Source of the DNA: Ectocarpus siliculosus
Taxonomy: Eukaryota; Sar; Phaeophyceae; Ectocarpales; Ectocarpaceae
Direction of reading: 5' to 3'
Length of the DNA: 64,000 nucleotides
Assembly (NCBI GenBank): GCA_000310025.1
Contig: FN648443.1
Coordinates: 35,047-99,046 of the forward strand
Shown: positions 1-11,659 of the stretch, in pieces
How the letters are laid out: each line of letters begins with the position of its first letter
Position numbering within the stretch: the first letter of the stretch is position 1
The notes under the pieces: generated by a model
The model's input: the letters and a program-made list of their open reading frames with translations, nothing else
Told to the model about the DNA's origin: nothing
Databases searched by the model: none
Program-made: the position numbers and the translations under genes

Positions 1-146
1 CCTCGACGCTTTTTCGGGGACACCGACTGCTAGAGAGACTCCCGAGATATTTAGGGTTTTAGGACCTCCGAGGGACTTCAGCGGAATTGCGCGGAACCTC
101 CAAAACGCGGGATCCCCCACTGCATCGCATACGTACCACAAAATAG

Positions 147-3100
147 GTCTGCGTATCTGGTCATGGTCGGGGGCGTGGCCGGTATCCTGACGATGCTCGT
201 CACCGTGAACGATGCCACCACCGTCATCTGGGACACCGGGTTCGACTGGTTCTGGACATCTCTGTTCCTCTTCTTCATCTCGCCCGCGCTGTTCGGGAGG
301 TACATCTGCCGCGCGCTCCGCCTGGCCGTGGTTTTTCACCCGAGGGTGAAGCGTGCCCTGCCGTGGCTCATCCCGGTACGAACGAGTCTTCCAAGTCGTT
401 TGTGGTTTCTTTGTGCGGTGGCTTTTTGAGTCTTTTTGTGTGTTTGTTGTACGAGAACGTGTTGCGTGTTCTTCAAGAGCGTGTTTTTGGCATCTCATCT
501 CTATTGCTTCCCTTCCAATGAGAAAACTGATACTCTGTGCAAGATAGTCTGCATTCGTCAGGGTCTATTCACTCGGTTAGCGTCGATAACAGATGCCCTC
601 AACCGTGATATTACTCTCTCTCTGTCTCACGACGTCCTGAGATCAGCACATGATTCGTACGCTTCGCTACACACTACCCCCCGTGTTGGCTCTTTTGGTA
701 TGGAGCTGTGAAATTGCATTTTATGGGGCATGGGGGTTGCTCATGCGGTGTATCCTGTGAGCGTGTGGGCTTCGATCCTACCGTAGTCCATACCGTATAG
801 GATGTCCGCTGAACACTGTGTTGTTGGAATACCCCAAGCAATGCAATTCCATTGTTTCTGAACTACTCCATCTGGTACTTTTCCACCTGGGGTATATAAG
901 AAGACTGTACTCCAAGTGTGCCACACACGGATCGACCGACGTGTTCGCTATGCGTGGCGCGCCTGCGTTGTACGAGAGCGCAAGATCAAAGTCTCCGATA
1001 GCGGTACTTGAAGTATGGCTGTGCCTGCCGAATGCCAAACGGTTGGTTAGCCGGGAATCCCCATCGACCCATGGCATGTCTGGCTTGGTACAGCAAACGC
1101 AAGGATCGTGACCAGCTTCTGGTTCATCGTGGTAAAACGTAGCCTGGGCCGACGAGAACCCAGCATTTCGCTCCGTCCCGGCATTTTAGGGGTGCGAGGT
1201 CAGTGGTGTAACGACTACGACATGCCTTTACATGAGTCCCTCCCCCCCGGCCCGATATTTCTGCTGTGGTTCATCCATGTACTCGCCGACGACAGGAGCG
1301 CAACTACATGGTGGTGCTGCTGGTCGCCAGCGTGGGAATGTTGGCAATCCCCATCTATCACGAGCACACCTTGGGGGTTTGGTGAGATGGAGCACAATAC
1401 GAAACGAGAAAACACCCCCGGCCATGCTGCTGCACATGACGTTGCACACGTAGAGAGTGAGAACTCACTCTATGTTCGTACGCGGCTCCAGAGGTTCCTT
1501 GATATGACGACGATGGCCTTCGTCGCTTGGTTTCTAGATGGGCACCACGAATCTCCTCTACAATGATGGTGCTGCAGTACGCCTACTCTCTGCTCATTGT
1601 GCCTTAGTGGGTGTTTCGGTACATGAGATATCGCCCATCGCTCGTGCCTTGAGTGGTTGTTGTCGTTCGTATTCCCCGCCGCGTTTGCGCGCGTTCCTTG
1701 CCCAGGGACGCAATTTCGAAGCAGACCACTATCCTGAAGATTGAGGCCCGTGTGCTGGCGGTGGCGCTGGCTTGCATTTACCCGTTCATCAGGAACGTTG
1801 ACGATCTCTTCAGCATCAGCACGGAGCTCATCATTGTCACTGCGACCATCGGGCTCATCACAAGTGAGGCCCACGGAAGCCGATGTGGACAGCCTCGTCC
1901 ACACAGTAGCACCCCCCGTGTATTTTTGCTATTCCTAACCCGAAGTGTAAGTGTGGTTCGTTAATAGCACCAGTTCCGTCTCCTTGTCATCCTTGTCGTC
2001 GAGACCTAGCCTTATAGCACGGCGCGATTCTCAGATAATAGATAAAATTAGACCATCTGACTGGGTTGACTGGTCAGATGGTCTAATTTTATCTAATAAA
2101 AGATATACTCAGAGCTCGTTAGCACCCGGCTGGGACACATCGAGTTAGTGAGTGAGTAGAGATCTCCGGGGCTGGACCCCTCGCCACACGCTGATCGGTA
2201 CATAAACGGTGCTTTTTTTTGTAAGTGGACCGCTGGGATTCGAACCCGTGCGTGGAACTTTGTGTAAGAACACTTTGTCCTGACCATTAGACCACTATTA
2301 TAAGTGCTCAGTGGTCTAATGGTCAAAGCTTTTACACAAAGTTAGTGGTCTAATGGTCAAAGCGTTCTTGCAGTTGGTCATGCGCACGGTTTCGGATCCC
2401 GGTGGTCCACCTACAGAGAGAATCACCATTTGTTTACGAAACAGCAACGAGTGGCGGAGTCCGGCCCCGGAGACCTCTACTCACAATCCCAGTGATTGAG
2501 CCGGAAGGCCATTTGTCCCAGCCGGGTGCTCACAAGCTCTGAGCATATATTATATTAGATTAAATTAGACCATCGGACCAGTGCTCAGATGTTGACTGGT
2601 GAGACCCATGTTGATGGTTTCCAAATCTTTATCTTCCTTTCTTTGGACAAATGCTGACTTTTTCGACCTTTTGGGCAGTCTGCCTCCCGAACGCATGCGA
2701 ATCAGCTGTTCGACCTTTGAGAATAGTCACAGCTTTGCCTGAGATGTATACAGGCCGCCTATTTGTTTCGCCAGGGTCCACGTTTGATTTTTTTCCAGCA
2801 GAGCAAAATGTGCAAGATTCGGCCGAAAGACAACCTCGGAGCAAATCTTGGGCCAAGATCTGTCCAAAAGCTGGTGTTGGAAAAATCTTGCGTGAAAATT
2901 GCGCATGTTGCAAAAATCAAACGTGGGCCCTGGCGAAACATATAGGCGGCCTGTATACATCTCAGGCAAAGCTGTGACTATTCTCAGAGGTCGAATAGCT
3001 GATTCGCATTCGTGGAGGCAGACTGCCCAAAAGGTCAAAAAAGTCAACATTCGTCCAAAGAAAGGAAGATAAAGATTTGAAAATCATAAACATGGGCCTT

Positions 3101-6100
3101 AGATGGTCAAATATTATCTAGTATCAGAGGTCGGTCGAAATGCCTCGACGCGCGCATTGCTCTCTTCATCGCAGGTACGTTGACCCTTGATGGCGCGGCA
3201 CCCTACGCTCGCTTTTTGTCCGGTTTCGCAACTGCCGAGATTGTGGCGATGCGTTTATGCTTTTCCCTCATCATCGTCACCCTCTCCCCTCAATTGTGAC
3301 CACACCAGTCGTGCAGGAGATCGACGGCCTGTGGGGGGGGTGCTACGAGCGGAGATGGTTGGCAAACAACCTTTCGGTCTTGTTCATGATTGTTCTCTTC
3401 GGCGTCAGGTGTGCGATATTTGTGTATCTGCTCGTTGTGCGTGTGTGTATGGGGAGGGGTTTGTCTTCAGTCGATCAGATATATGACGTAGTTGAGCGTC
3501 TGGACGGAGGATTCGGTAGGCTTACTGCGGCCGTTTGTCGGAGTTGGTTTGAATATTGGGATGTGGTCGCTTGATTCGTCCAAAACTTGGGTTCTCTTCT
3601 TGGATAGTAATGAACGGGCTTCGGATAGGAAACATGTATTGAGGACATTATTTTGCGACCGCTAGCGAACGGGCGAGCGTGACTGCTCGGCACGCGCTAA
3701 CGCGAAAGTCGTGGTATCGTGACCTCTTGCTCTTGGACGTCTGAGTGTCCGTACGGCGTATGTATAGTGCACGGCAAGTTATGCAAACACGTACCAACAG
3801 TGACTTCATCACGCGTTGTCCCCAACTTCCAAAATGCGCAGCATCGTTGCCCCGCTGCGACGCCTAGCGTCGGATCCTTTCGCAGCAACCAGGCGCAACT
3901 ACGCCAATCGGGTACTGCCTGACCACACGGAACCCCACAGGTAAGCGACCGCGCAAGAAGGGCAGGAGGTTACAATAGTGATGGCAAGAGAGCAGGCAGG
4001 CACGGACGCACAGCACCCTGCGCCACTGAGGTTTTGCGGCGGCGTTTTAGTCGTGGGTCTAAAGGCGCTACGTAGGTCTGTGGGTACAGCCGGCCGGCGC
4101 TTTGTCGGTGGTTCTCCGTTGTGGCTGTTGAGTTCTGGTGCTTTGGGATATCACAGATTTGCTGTTCTCGTTCTGGCGTGTAATCCCCTTCATCGTTCGC
4201 CGCTTTTGTACAATACTCATATTAATATCTCAAGGTTTGAGAACCCCCCACCCGCGTACCAGTACGTAGGTAGGTTACAGTTGTTGCGTCTTGTAAAGGC
4301 AAGGGAGAGTCGAACCCTAGGTCGAGAAGGGTTATTCTACGAGGACACGTGGGGTCTACATTCGGAATTGGTGGTAGGGGAGGTAGAGGGGTGACGTGGT
4401 AGGCTGTCCACGCCGTCGTTGGGGGACAGACAGATGGAGGCTGCGATCGTCTGATGGATACGCAAGAGGTCGGGTCATCATCAATGTTCTTCTTCGGCAG
4501 CACAAGCTTGTAGCGCGTTGCCGAAGGTATCTGCGCCTCTCGGTCGTTTGAGTAGGTGCAGTTGCAGTTTTCCGCCTCCATAGAAATGCGTGGACATTAC
4601 CAAACCATTCACAGACACTAAATCGTATGAGCGCATCCCCTTCCCCCTTCATGAATTCGCTAGCAGCACGGCGAGAAGAGCGTCGGGGGTTTCGTCAGGA
4701 TTGGACTGCGACTCGTCAATGATGTGTAGCGAAAGCGAAGATGAAACCACGCTCGAGGAAGGGAAGCTTGGAGAGGCCCCAGCCAAGGGCATAACAACAA
4801 CAGAACGGCGAGGCGGTAGCGCTGGCTATGCCGCCGCCTCGGCCGCCATCGGCAGGGGTGTGATAACCACATCCAGCGCCGACGCCAACGGTGCTGTTGC
4901 TCCCCGCACGTGGACCGACCGGGAACCAACAAATTCCTCCGTCGTGACGACTGCAACATGGTTCGTATCCAACGACAACAGCATCGGAGGCAACAGACTT
5001 GATGCTGTCCGGAGGGGGCAATCGGAGAGAGGCGACGACCGCGGCCGCGATGGCGGCCGTCGAAGTCGCTCGCATAAGCAGGACATAGACTTGTGGGACT
5101 TCGAGCGGATTGTGAGGACACCCCTGCTGGCCGTCGCGTTCGAGGACTATTCCAAGAGGGCGCTTTGCCACGAGTCATTCCTCTTTCTGAGCGAGGTTTC
5201 TCGGTGAGTAAAGTCGGGGGGTCGGGGGGCGGGGGGGGGGAGATGGACATAGAAATACAGACAATAAGGATGGTGTGGTGGGAGCTATCGTGTTCTGATG
5301 CCGTGCGCATCTTGTTTGTAGCCTTGCTTTCCGACACTATCGTGTGCATTGGACATCTTGGTACGCTGCGGCCAGCGAACGATATCACCAGTCCTGCTGT
5401 GTGATACGAAAGTTTTCCGGGCACCCCGCGGACCCTTGCGTTTCGAAGGCGTTTCGGTGTCTTCTTCGAGTGTTCCCAGCGGTCTGCGCGGTCGTGAATG
5501 CCTACGTAATCGGCTTGAGTCACTATATGAAACCCGTTTGGGTCGCTGCGGAGTTCTCTTCCGCGCCTAACGCTTCATGCCCAGGAATGTTGTCCCTGCA
5601 TGCCGAGAAGATGTGGATGAGCATTCTCTTGAAACCGCGGTCGCGAGAGTAGAGTTTATTCGGGGGAAGATTGGAGCGGCCGTTCCGACTATGCTACTGG
5701 GGTGTGGTCCTGTTCAGCGGGCTGCGTACTGTACTGAGCTCTGCGTACTGTATTCAGCTCTGCGTACTCAGCTCTGTATCAGGGTGGTTGCGTGCATCAC
5801 CTTCCTGCCGCTGAGATCAGAACGGGCTGCTTGAAAGCGTGTGAAGGGGCAAAACGTATTTCGTCGTGATGAAACGGCGAAGCCCTCCTCACCGGCAGAA
5901 GGCCCGTCTCACCCGCATGCGGCCCGGCTGCGCGCTTAGGGACGCTTCTTTGTAGCCGCCTTGGCCATCGCTTCCCCGTCACGCTATGTACCTCGTGTGG
6001 ACAGACGCATGCTAAGCGCGACGCGGGATCGAGCGCGTGTCCTGGTTCTGTATAGAGGCTTGTGCTTTTCAAGCATCAGGCTCATGGAACACCTGCTTTG

Positions 6101-7678
6101 TCGATATTTTTCTTGTTGCGTACAACTCCGCAAAAGGTTTCTCCGAAAAGTCTCCTTGTGTCTGCCGATATATTGTCATCGTTGTTTCCCTGTGCGTTGT
6201 TGGTAGTTTTCCATATTGGAGCCAACGACAACACGGCATCGAGCTATTTCTACAACCAAGTCTACTCTGAGGGAAAAGTCGACCCCGACGTACAATCTAC
6301 TCTCGGTCAATCGATGCCCGAAACCCTGTTTCTCTCTTTTCTCGCGTCAGGTATCAGAACGGCGACTATGCCACAACGATTAGAGCATCTTCGGGGTCAT
6401 CATTTCCGACTCAGTTCGGTACGTTCTGCTACATCACGGACACCTTCATCAAGGCCGGCTCACCCGAGGAAGTAAACATTAGGTGAGCTGCAACAGGGAA
6501 GACGAGCACGACTCAAAACACGTTGACGTGGATGTTTGTACTCGTGTTTGCGAACGCCACCAAACCTTCATCTGGTCGGACGTGATGCTATTATCGCGGC
6601 GGCGATTGCATTCAAGCCAGTTCGGAAACGGCTTCTATTTCAGGGGGTTATAGGCTGGGTGCGAATTGGTCCAGCACACCATGCGGTGTAGTGCTCTGTT
6701 ATGAGCAAGGTACAATAATTTGATCTTCGGCGTTAACCAACATGAACGTGAAGCGAAGGGCCACGCCAGCTCAGGATAGGGCAACAAACCTCATATTAGG
6801 TCGACATGGGTACCACGTTTTTTTTCCAGGCTGTCTTTGAGACCCCACCAGTTCCTATCTACCCGAACGATGTTCCGGGTGGTTCATATCTTTGGAGATC
6901 CTTTACCGAAGTCCCCCCTGCTGGCTGTTCTGCTGCCTGACTTCGTGACAGAGGCCCCCGTTCGGTGCTTCCATGCTTTCCCCGTTGTTTTCTCGTACTT
7001 CAGCGACAAGGAAAGAAAGCTTATCCTCGCGTTGTACCACAAGGGCGAAGAGCTCTTCGAGGACGTCAACGACGCGGAGAGAAGGTAAACGGGAAAGAGG
7101 CATGACAGGAGAGAGCGCGTGTTGACACAGTTTTTATCGTTTCCGACGCTTGTACATACTCGCGTGCTTTTCCTTGGTCGTGGAAGATAATTGGTATGTC
7201 ATTATCGATCTCATTAGCGTTATCTCACTTTCCCGGACATTTCGAGTTAAGAGAGTGTTTTTCAGGCATCAAACCACGTTCATGTTTTCCGGCAAAAGTT
7301 TCTTGTTCTCCAAGCACCTGGATGGTGCGTGTGAAGGAGATTCTGTTGGACATGGTGGCGCCGCCGATCCCCTCCACCCAGGGTTAACGTAGATCCGTGT
7401 GCTCGTTTTGACAGGGGTGGGTTTAACGGCCATGTCCAGGCAAGGCGGCAGAGCTGAAACACCCCACCTCCCCCGTTAACCACAGCCTAAACCCCTCAAA
7501 ATGACGGCTTTTCAGGATGATTTTCAGACGAGCGTATCTGGCGGTGAAGCGTATGCTGGAAGCCAATCTCCTCCTCCGCTTTCTGAACACGGACCGCTTC
7601 AAGAGCTTGGAGATGCAGAAGGAGAACACCCAGGTTATGGTGGACTCCCCGCCCCAGGCGCGAGTAGTAGTTTCTTAG
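147..7678 (+). CDS. Gene A: 7TM-RGS receptor-like protein, 5' end outside window
   Basis: Predicted membrane protein with a multi-helix 7TM domain and a C-terminal RGS domain, which in known families speeds GTP hydrolysis on G-alpha. Exons supported by paralogue comparison and phase: 147-375 (two TM helices, ends at FHPRVKRALPWLIP), 1296-1381 (YMVVLLVASVGMLAIPIY), 1725-1863 (ACIYPFIRNVDDLFSIS), about 3175-3280 (FATAEIVAMRLCFSLIIV, 3' border unclear), 3317-3408 (WGGCYERRW then a helix), 3842-3940, 4664-5203 (linker and RGS start), 6351-6482, 7004-7084, 7315-7387 and 7516-7678. A further small exon near 1485-1545 is possible. Exon 12 reads into an in-frame TAA at 7385-7387 that gene C lacks, yet the last exon keeps an open RGS frame (MLEANLLLRFLNTDRF) to a TAG. 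Exon 1 would lie left of the window. The RGS call is firm; G-alpha coupling is inferred. Confidence 0.75.
2225..2295 (-). ncRNA. tRNA-like (SINE-type) segment
   Basis: On the minus strand a box A-like TGGTCTAATGG and a perfect box B GGTTCGAATCC lie about 45 bases apart, as in pol III tRNA promoters. The D stem can form. The acceptor ends do not pair properly and the anticodon arm is poor, so this is a tRNA-derived repeat or tRNA pseudogene rather than a working tRNA. Confidence 0.4.
2344..2412 (+). ncRNA. Second tRNA-like segment, inverted relative to the first
   Basis: Plus-strand TGGTCTAATGG followed by an imperfect box B (GGTTTCGGATCC, one extra base) and 'ggtggtccacc'. It mirrors the segment at 2225-2295, with an extra partial box A at 2322. 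The structure is too degenerate for a functional tRNA. Confidence 0.35.
2603..3123. mobile_element. Foldback element with ~190-bp inverted arms
   Basis: 2603-2793 and 2912-3097 are near-complementary arms: 'aaatctttatcttccttt' and 'tgtatacaggccgcctat' on the left return inverted on the right. The spacer is about 120 bp and contains a small palindrome around 'cttgggccaag'. The right outer end (3097-3123) is a diverged copy of the TTAGAT..GACCATC terminus. It lies in an intron of gene A and is absent from unit 2. Confidence 0.65.
4664..5203 (+). CDS. Gene A exon 9: acidic/Ser linker and start of RGS domain
   Basis: A 540-nt exon entered in phase 2 after 'gctag' and left at 'tctcg' before a consensus GTGAGT donor. 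The first about 130 residues are low-complexity, acidic and Ser/Thr/Arg-rich, as expected for a cytosolic linker after the last membrane helix. The last 35 residues (DFERIVRTPLLAVAFEDYSK then LCHESFLFLSEVSR) are the opening helices of an RGS fold. Splicing to 6351 restores the Arg codon of SRYQNGDY. Long antisense ORFs over this exon are shadows of its GC-rich codons. Confidence 0.85.
6351..7678 (+). CDS. Gene A exons 10-13: body of RGS domain
   Basis: Exon 10 (6351-6482, 132 nt) gives the RGS centre, TFCYITDTFIKAGSPEEVNI, matching the 'F...FI..GS..EVNI' core of the family. Exon 11 (7004-7084, 81 nt) gives SDKERKLILALYHKGEELFE. Exon 12 starts at 7315 (MVRVKEILLDMVAPP). Exon 13 (7516-7678) gives the final helix, RAYLAVKRMLEANLLLRFLN, then a proline-containing tail and TAG. 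Exons 10 and 11 have exactly the same lengths in gene C, and exon phases (2 in, 2 out) agree. Exons 11-12 put a 40-60 residue insertion between the EVNI motif and the last helix, unusual for RGS. The TAA at 7385 would cut off the last helix unless another donor is used. Confidence 0.8.
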
Positions 7679-8065
7679 GCGTGATCTTTATATCTAGACA
7701 AGCTCAATGATAACGCGGGCTGGATTCCTTTGCGGGTTGGGATGGCACGGTAGGTTTGTCGGAGTACGGTTACTTTTTGCAGATGTGGGGACAAATTCAA
7801 GCGGAACGCACTTCGAGCGGACCTGTATCACCACCGACAATTTTTCGTGGAGCGTGAAAAGGCAGGGGGCGGCGAGTGGGTTTTCCAGCTTGCGTGTAGA
7901 TTGATGCGAGGGGATTGAATAGTTGATCTTGACGCCATCCTCCCAGGCCTTCCTTCAGACGCCCGGGTCAATGCCAATCGACAGTGCAATGGACCACTCG
8001 CATTGGCGGGTGTGTGTGCTGAGGAGTTGGTTGTTTTCAAGAGAAGCCGCGCGAGAGAGAGGGGG

Positions 8066-8075
8066 GTAAGAGAGA

Positions 8076-8132
<57 letters not shown>
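8066..8132. repeat. GA microsatellite
   Basis: Near-pure AG dinucleotide run with one 'at' interruption, immediately left of the MITE. The matching tract in unit 2 is at 45650-45725. Confidence 0.9.
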
Positions 8133-8137
<5 letters not shown>

Positions 8138-8324
8138 GATAAAATTACACCATTTGATCAGTCCGACGCTCACTAACCTGCATGGCCCCCTTCTAACNNN
8201 NNNNNNNNNNNNNNNNNNNNNNNNNNNNNNNNNNNNNNNNNNNNNNNNNNNNNNNNNNNNNNNNNNNNNNNNNNNNNNNNNNNNNNNNNNNNNNNNNGAT
8301 CAGATGGTCTAATTTTATCTAATA
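8133..8324. mobile_element. MITE copy with the TATTAGATAAAATTA terminus, interrupted by N gap
   Basis: Starts 'tattagataaaattacacca' directly after a GA microsatellite and ends with the inverse '..gatggtctaattttatct'. The middle includes the gap 8198-8297. Unit 2 shows no such ends at 45650-45830, so the insertion may be specific to unit 1, although unit 2 also has a gap there. Confidence 0.6.
8198..8297. other. Assembly gap of 100 N
   Basis: Exactly 100 N, so probably a placeholder of unknown true length, inside a MITE. Confidence 0.95.
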
Positions 8325-11300
8325 GAGAGAACATTTAGCGACGCTCCTTGGAGCTGGACTGAAGGGCCAGCAGGACTTTGTTGTACTCCAACTTGGACGC
8401 GTGTTGTTCGGGTAGAGATAATTGGTTCGACGTCCTCCGCAGTTCGTGATGCGTGTGTGGCGAAGCTGCTTGAGGCTGGGTGAATATCCAGAAACTCGTA
8501 ACTTGGTACCAGCGAGGGCGGGAGAGCTTCGTTGGTTGTACTATTCTAGCCAAAGCAGGACATTCGTTTTCATGCAGGTGGGAACACAGGGAGGCGTTAT
8601 TTGCAGGGGCACTCAGATGTAGCGGGGCTGTTCGGTTTTTCTCACGCTACCACGACCGTGCGGTGCGTGTTTGGATTCGGTTGAAGTGCGGTGCGTTTTT
8701 GCGAGAGGGTGCGTTGCGGTGTGGTGCTGTGCGGTTGTTTTCATGTTACAGCAGTGCGGTGTGGCGAAGCGCGGAGTGGCACGAGTTTTTCACCTCGGAA
8801 AGTGACGGTGCGGTGCCTTACGGTCCAAACATCACCGCACTGCCCAAGAACACGACACCGAGATTGTTGCTGTTTTTTCGCCACTGGCTAGGTATTCTGC
8901 GGAGTGGGAGCACCGGGCCGACAACTGTAGACTTGGAGTGAAACGCGAGGTGGCGGTAGGGAGTTCGCTGAATCGCGTGTGTGAACGTAAGTGCGCTGGG
9001 GGGGCAGACGGGTTCAAAATGTGTTTGGGGTTGGACGACTACGAACATTTTATTTAGAGGTGGACTTGCGGGGGATTGGCCACGACAAGGCCGAGAGTTT
9101 GACAACCAGCAATAGGCTATTCACCTCGCCGATACAAGCTCATGGTGAGCCAACACGTTTATCGATAGAGACAGGGCATGTATTTTCATGAAGATGGACA
9201 AATTCAGGAGGTTGTGTCCGGCAGGGTCGGCATTGGGTATTGTGCGGGGCGGAAGCAGCAGGCCTTCTGCGGTAGACCTGGAGTGAAAGCGTCACGCGAC
9301 AAAAGAGGATCTCGACTCGAAACACACTGAGCACCGGCTTCTAATTGGCAACATATCACTGCGGACTTACGTTTGGGTTGAACGGTTGCGAAAATGGAAA
9401 CAATGGTTGGAGGTGGAGCTGCGGGGTCGACCATAACAAGGCAGCATGCCACACAAGCAGGCATATAGTAGCCCTTCCGCGACAAGCGCATCTCTTCTGT
9501 TGTCACCTCGTTTTTGGTGGAGGAATTTCCGAGATCTTTCCTGGGGCTGGCTTGCGACGAGAGACTCGACCAACCCAGATATTTTTGTTGATCGCTGTGT
9601 CTGTCCCTCAGTGGTAACCGTTTGACATGCCGGAGTGAGAGGTAAAGACAGTCGGATACGGGGGGAAGAAAACGCGGATGATGGGAGCGGAAGATGAACA
9701 TGAGGTCGCGCCGCCTGGTCGCGTCTGTCGCCTGGTCGCATCAACAGGCATTGCTTGCTGTTCGTCATTACTCATGGTAGATGGTAAACGAGTGCTCGGC
9801 TGGGGAATGAATTCGCGGGTGCAGCCTGTGCATGTTTTCAGCAGCTCCTTCACGGTAGCTTGGGACACGGTTTCGCTGCTGCTGCCGCATGTTCGCAAAT
9901 CGCCATTCGAATACGGGCGAGAAGGGCGAGGTATGTATATTCCGTGTTCTTGTGATGTTCTATTTTCATATGCGCAGCATACAACACTTGGTTCGGTTCA
10001 TTTCTTGCACTGTAGTTCACTTGTTTGGGTGTTTTGATGCACTTCCTAGTGTGTATCGTATTTTTGTTTGCCACATCCGCGTCGCCTGAATGCGGTTCAA
10101 AGTATGTGGTTTTAGCCCTCAAAATCCTGACGCTAATGTTGTAAATCCCGGTGTAAGCGAGCTTTTCTTGCAAAGTGAGTTTTTCTCTCGCTCCGCTCCT
10201 GGTCTAGTGGATAGCGCTAGTTCGTGTGTACACAGAGGGAAGAGAGTGCTGAACTCTTCTCACATTAAAAATCGAAGGCAACGTACCGCAGGAGGGGAGG
10301 GTAGAGAGGGACTCTTCTCTTCTGTGTGACCACGGGTTGGAGTAAACGGCACTAGTGCTGTGAGAGCTGATTTGAAGTGAAGACAGAAAAAAAAAAATGT
10401 TGTACATCGCTGGCCGCTGACGGAAGGTGAAATACTGGTGTTTGTTTGTGCTGTCCTTCGCAGTTGGCGATCTATACAAGAGTACAGTGTATCGCCCCTG
10501 AAAAATATCGGTCGTAGAATACGCTAAATAGGGTTGTCTCTGCTTCGGGGGTTGTTACCTACCTTGACGGCCTCGGCGGGTTTAAAAGTGGGTGCTTTGC
10601 CTCCCACTTTTAAAACGTACAGTAGAACTTCAAGGTCTCATAAAAGCCTTTGCTGCCCAGTCACTCTCACGTGACCACTTGTCTCACCGACCACGACCAA
10701 ACGCGGTTTGTATGCACGATGAACCACTCCCTCAGACACCACGACAAGACCCGGGGCTCTGGGCGCCTTGTCCGCCGCCTACTGTGTTTCATTTCACGGG
10801 TAGGCGGCGAGTATGGCTGTGACTTCGGGAGAATGCGAGCAGCGGCCAGTCTGTAGGCTAGCTATGTTCCAATCCACCGCTACACCACGATCACCACTTC
10901 TTCCTCTTCTCCCGCGCGGAATCCTTTCCGTGCTCATTCTTCCCTGAACACTCCACCCAGATATTGTTGGTCTGTGCCTCACTCGTGATGTGGCTGCCGA
11001 ACGTCGAGCCGAATGACTCGTTTCCGGCAACACCCATTCAGATGCCCGGTACACTGCTTCCAGGCTCTTCCGTTCCAGTGCAGTTAAAACGCGTATCTAC
11101 AAAATTTATTACAGGTTGTCGCCTCTCTAGCTTCAGGTCTCCCAGCAGGAAGGCAGGGAGAGGCCCAAACAGCTCAAACCATCGAATTCCTCTTTGCTAG
11201 CCCCGCTCATGTGGGAGCGTTGTTTCAGTTTCGATTCTCTATATAATAATCCGGGCGGCAATAGGAAGTCCGGAGAAAACTGGCCACAAAGTCGACCATC

Positions 11301-11659
11301 CAATTCCCTGGCATGCGTATACTACCTACACGTTGGAGAACACTCACTCCCAGCCCTTGCCGGATCACGTTTAACGACGATATTTTATATTTTCAATGGG
11401 TGCTAATCCTGCCGCACGCCTCAGCGGGGGGGTCATGGTCTCTCGATGGACTGCACAATCACATCCAACGCCCTGCGTCACCCAGCTCAGTAATCTTCGG
11501 CTCAAATTGTACTTCGCGTATGAGAATAATCGGTACAAAAGGGAGGGGGAAAGTGTGAACTCGTTAACCCTTATCCGAACACCTTAAACGCAAGGAACCC
11601 AGCCCCAGGCCTGCATATCGACACTGCTACCTATGTGTGTGTCCTCATATCGAAACCAA

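Larger units (their letters stand above)
2037..2580. mobile_element. MITE-like element with ATTAGATAAAATTAGACC termini
   Basis: Left end 2037-2098 is itself a hairpin: 'gataaaattagaccatctg' followed by its inverse. The right end 2553-2580 carries an inverted, slightly changed copy of the same terminus. Inside, 2101-2130 and 2517-2545 are also inverted ('agctcgttagcacccggctg' against its inverse), and a pair of tRNA-like segments lies at the centre. In unit 2 only the left part survives (41029-41237). No transposase is present, so it would be non-autonomous. Confidence 0.6.
7679..11659. other. Convergent intergenic region between genes A and C
   Basis: No convincing gene. It holds the 3' flank of gene A, a GA microsatellite, a MITE with an N gap, a GCGGTGTGG-type degenerate GT-rich stretch (8640-8780) and non-coding sequence conserved in unit 2 up to 11049. 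11050-11659 is found only in unit 1. ORFs here are short and differ between the two copies, which argues against coding. Confidence 0.6.

Noticed and set aside
4660-5523. 287-aa minus-strand ORF
   Set aside because: Antisense to gene A exon 9. The same shadow appears at 42219-42869 opposite gene B exon 9, with no domain.
10197-10265. tRNA gene starting 'tcctggtctagtggatagcg'
   Set aside because: A good box A but no box B at the right distance and no cloverleaf; conserved at 47637 only because the block is duplicated.
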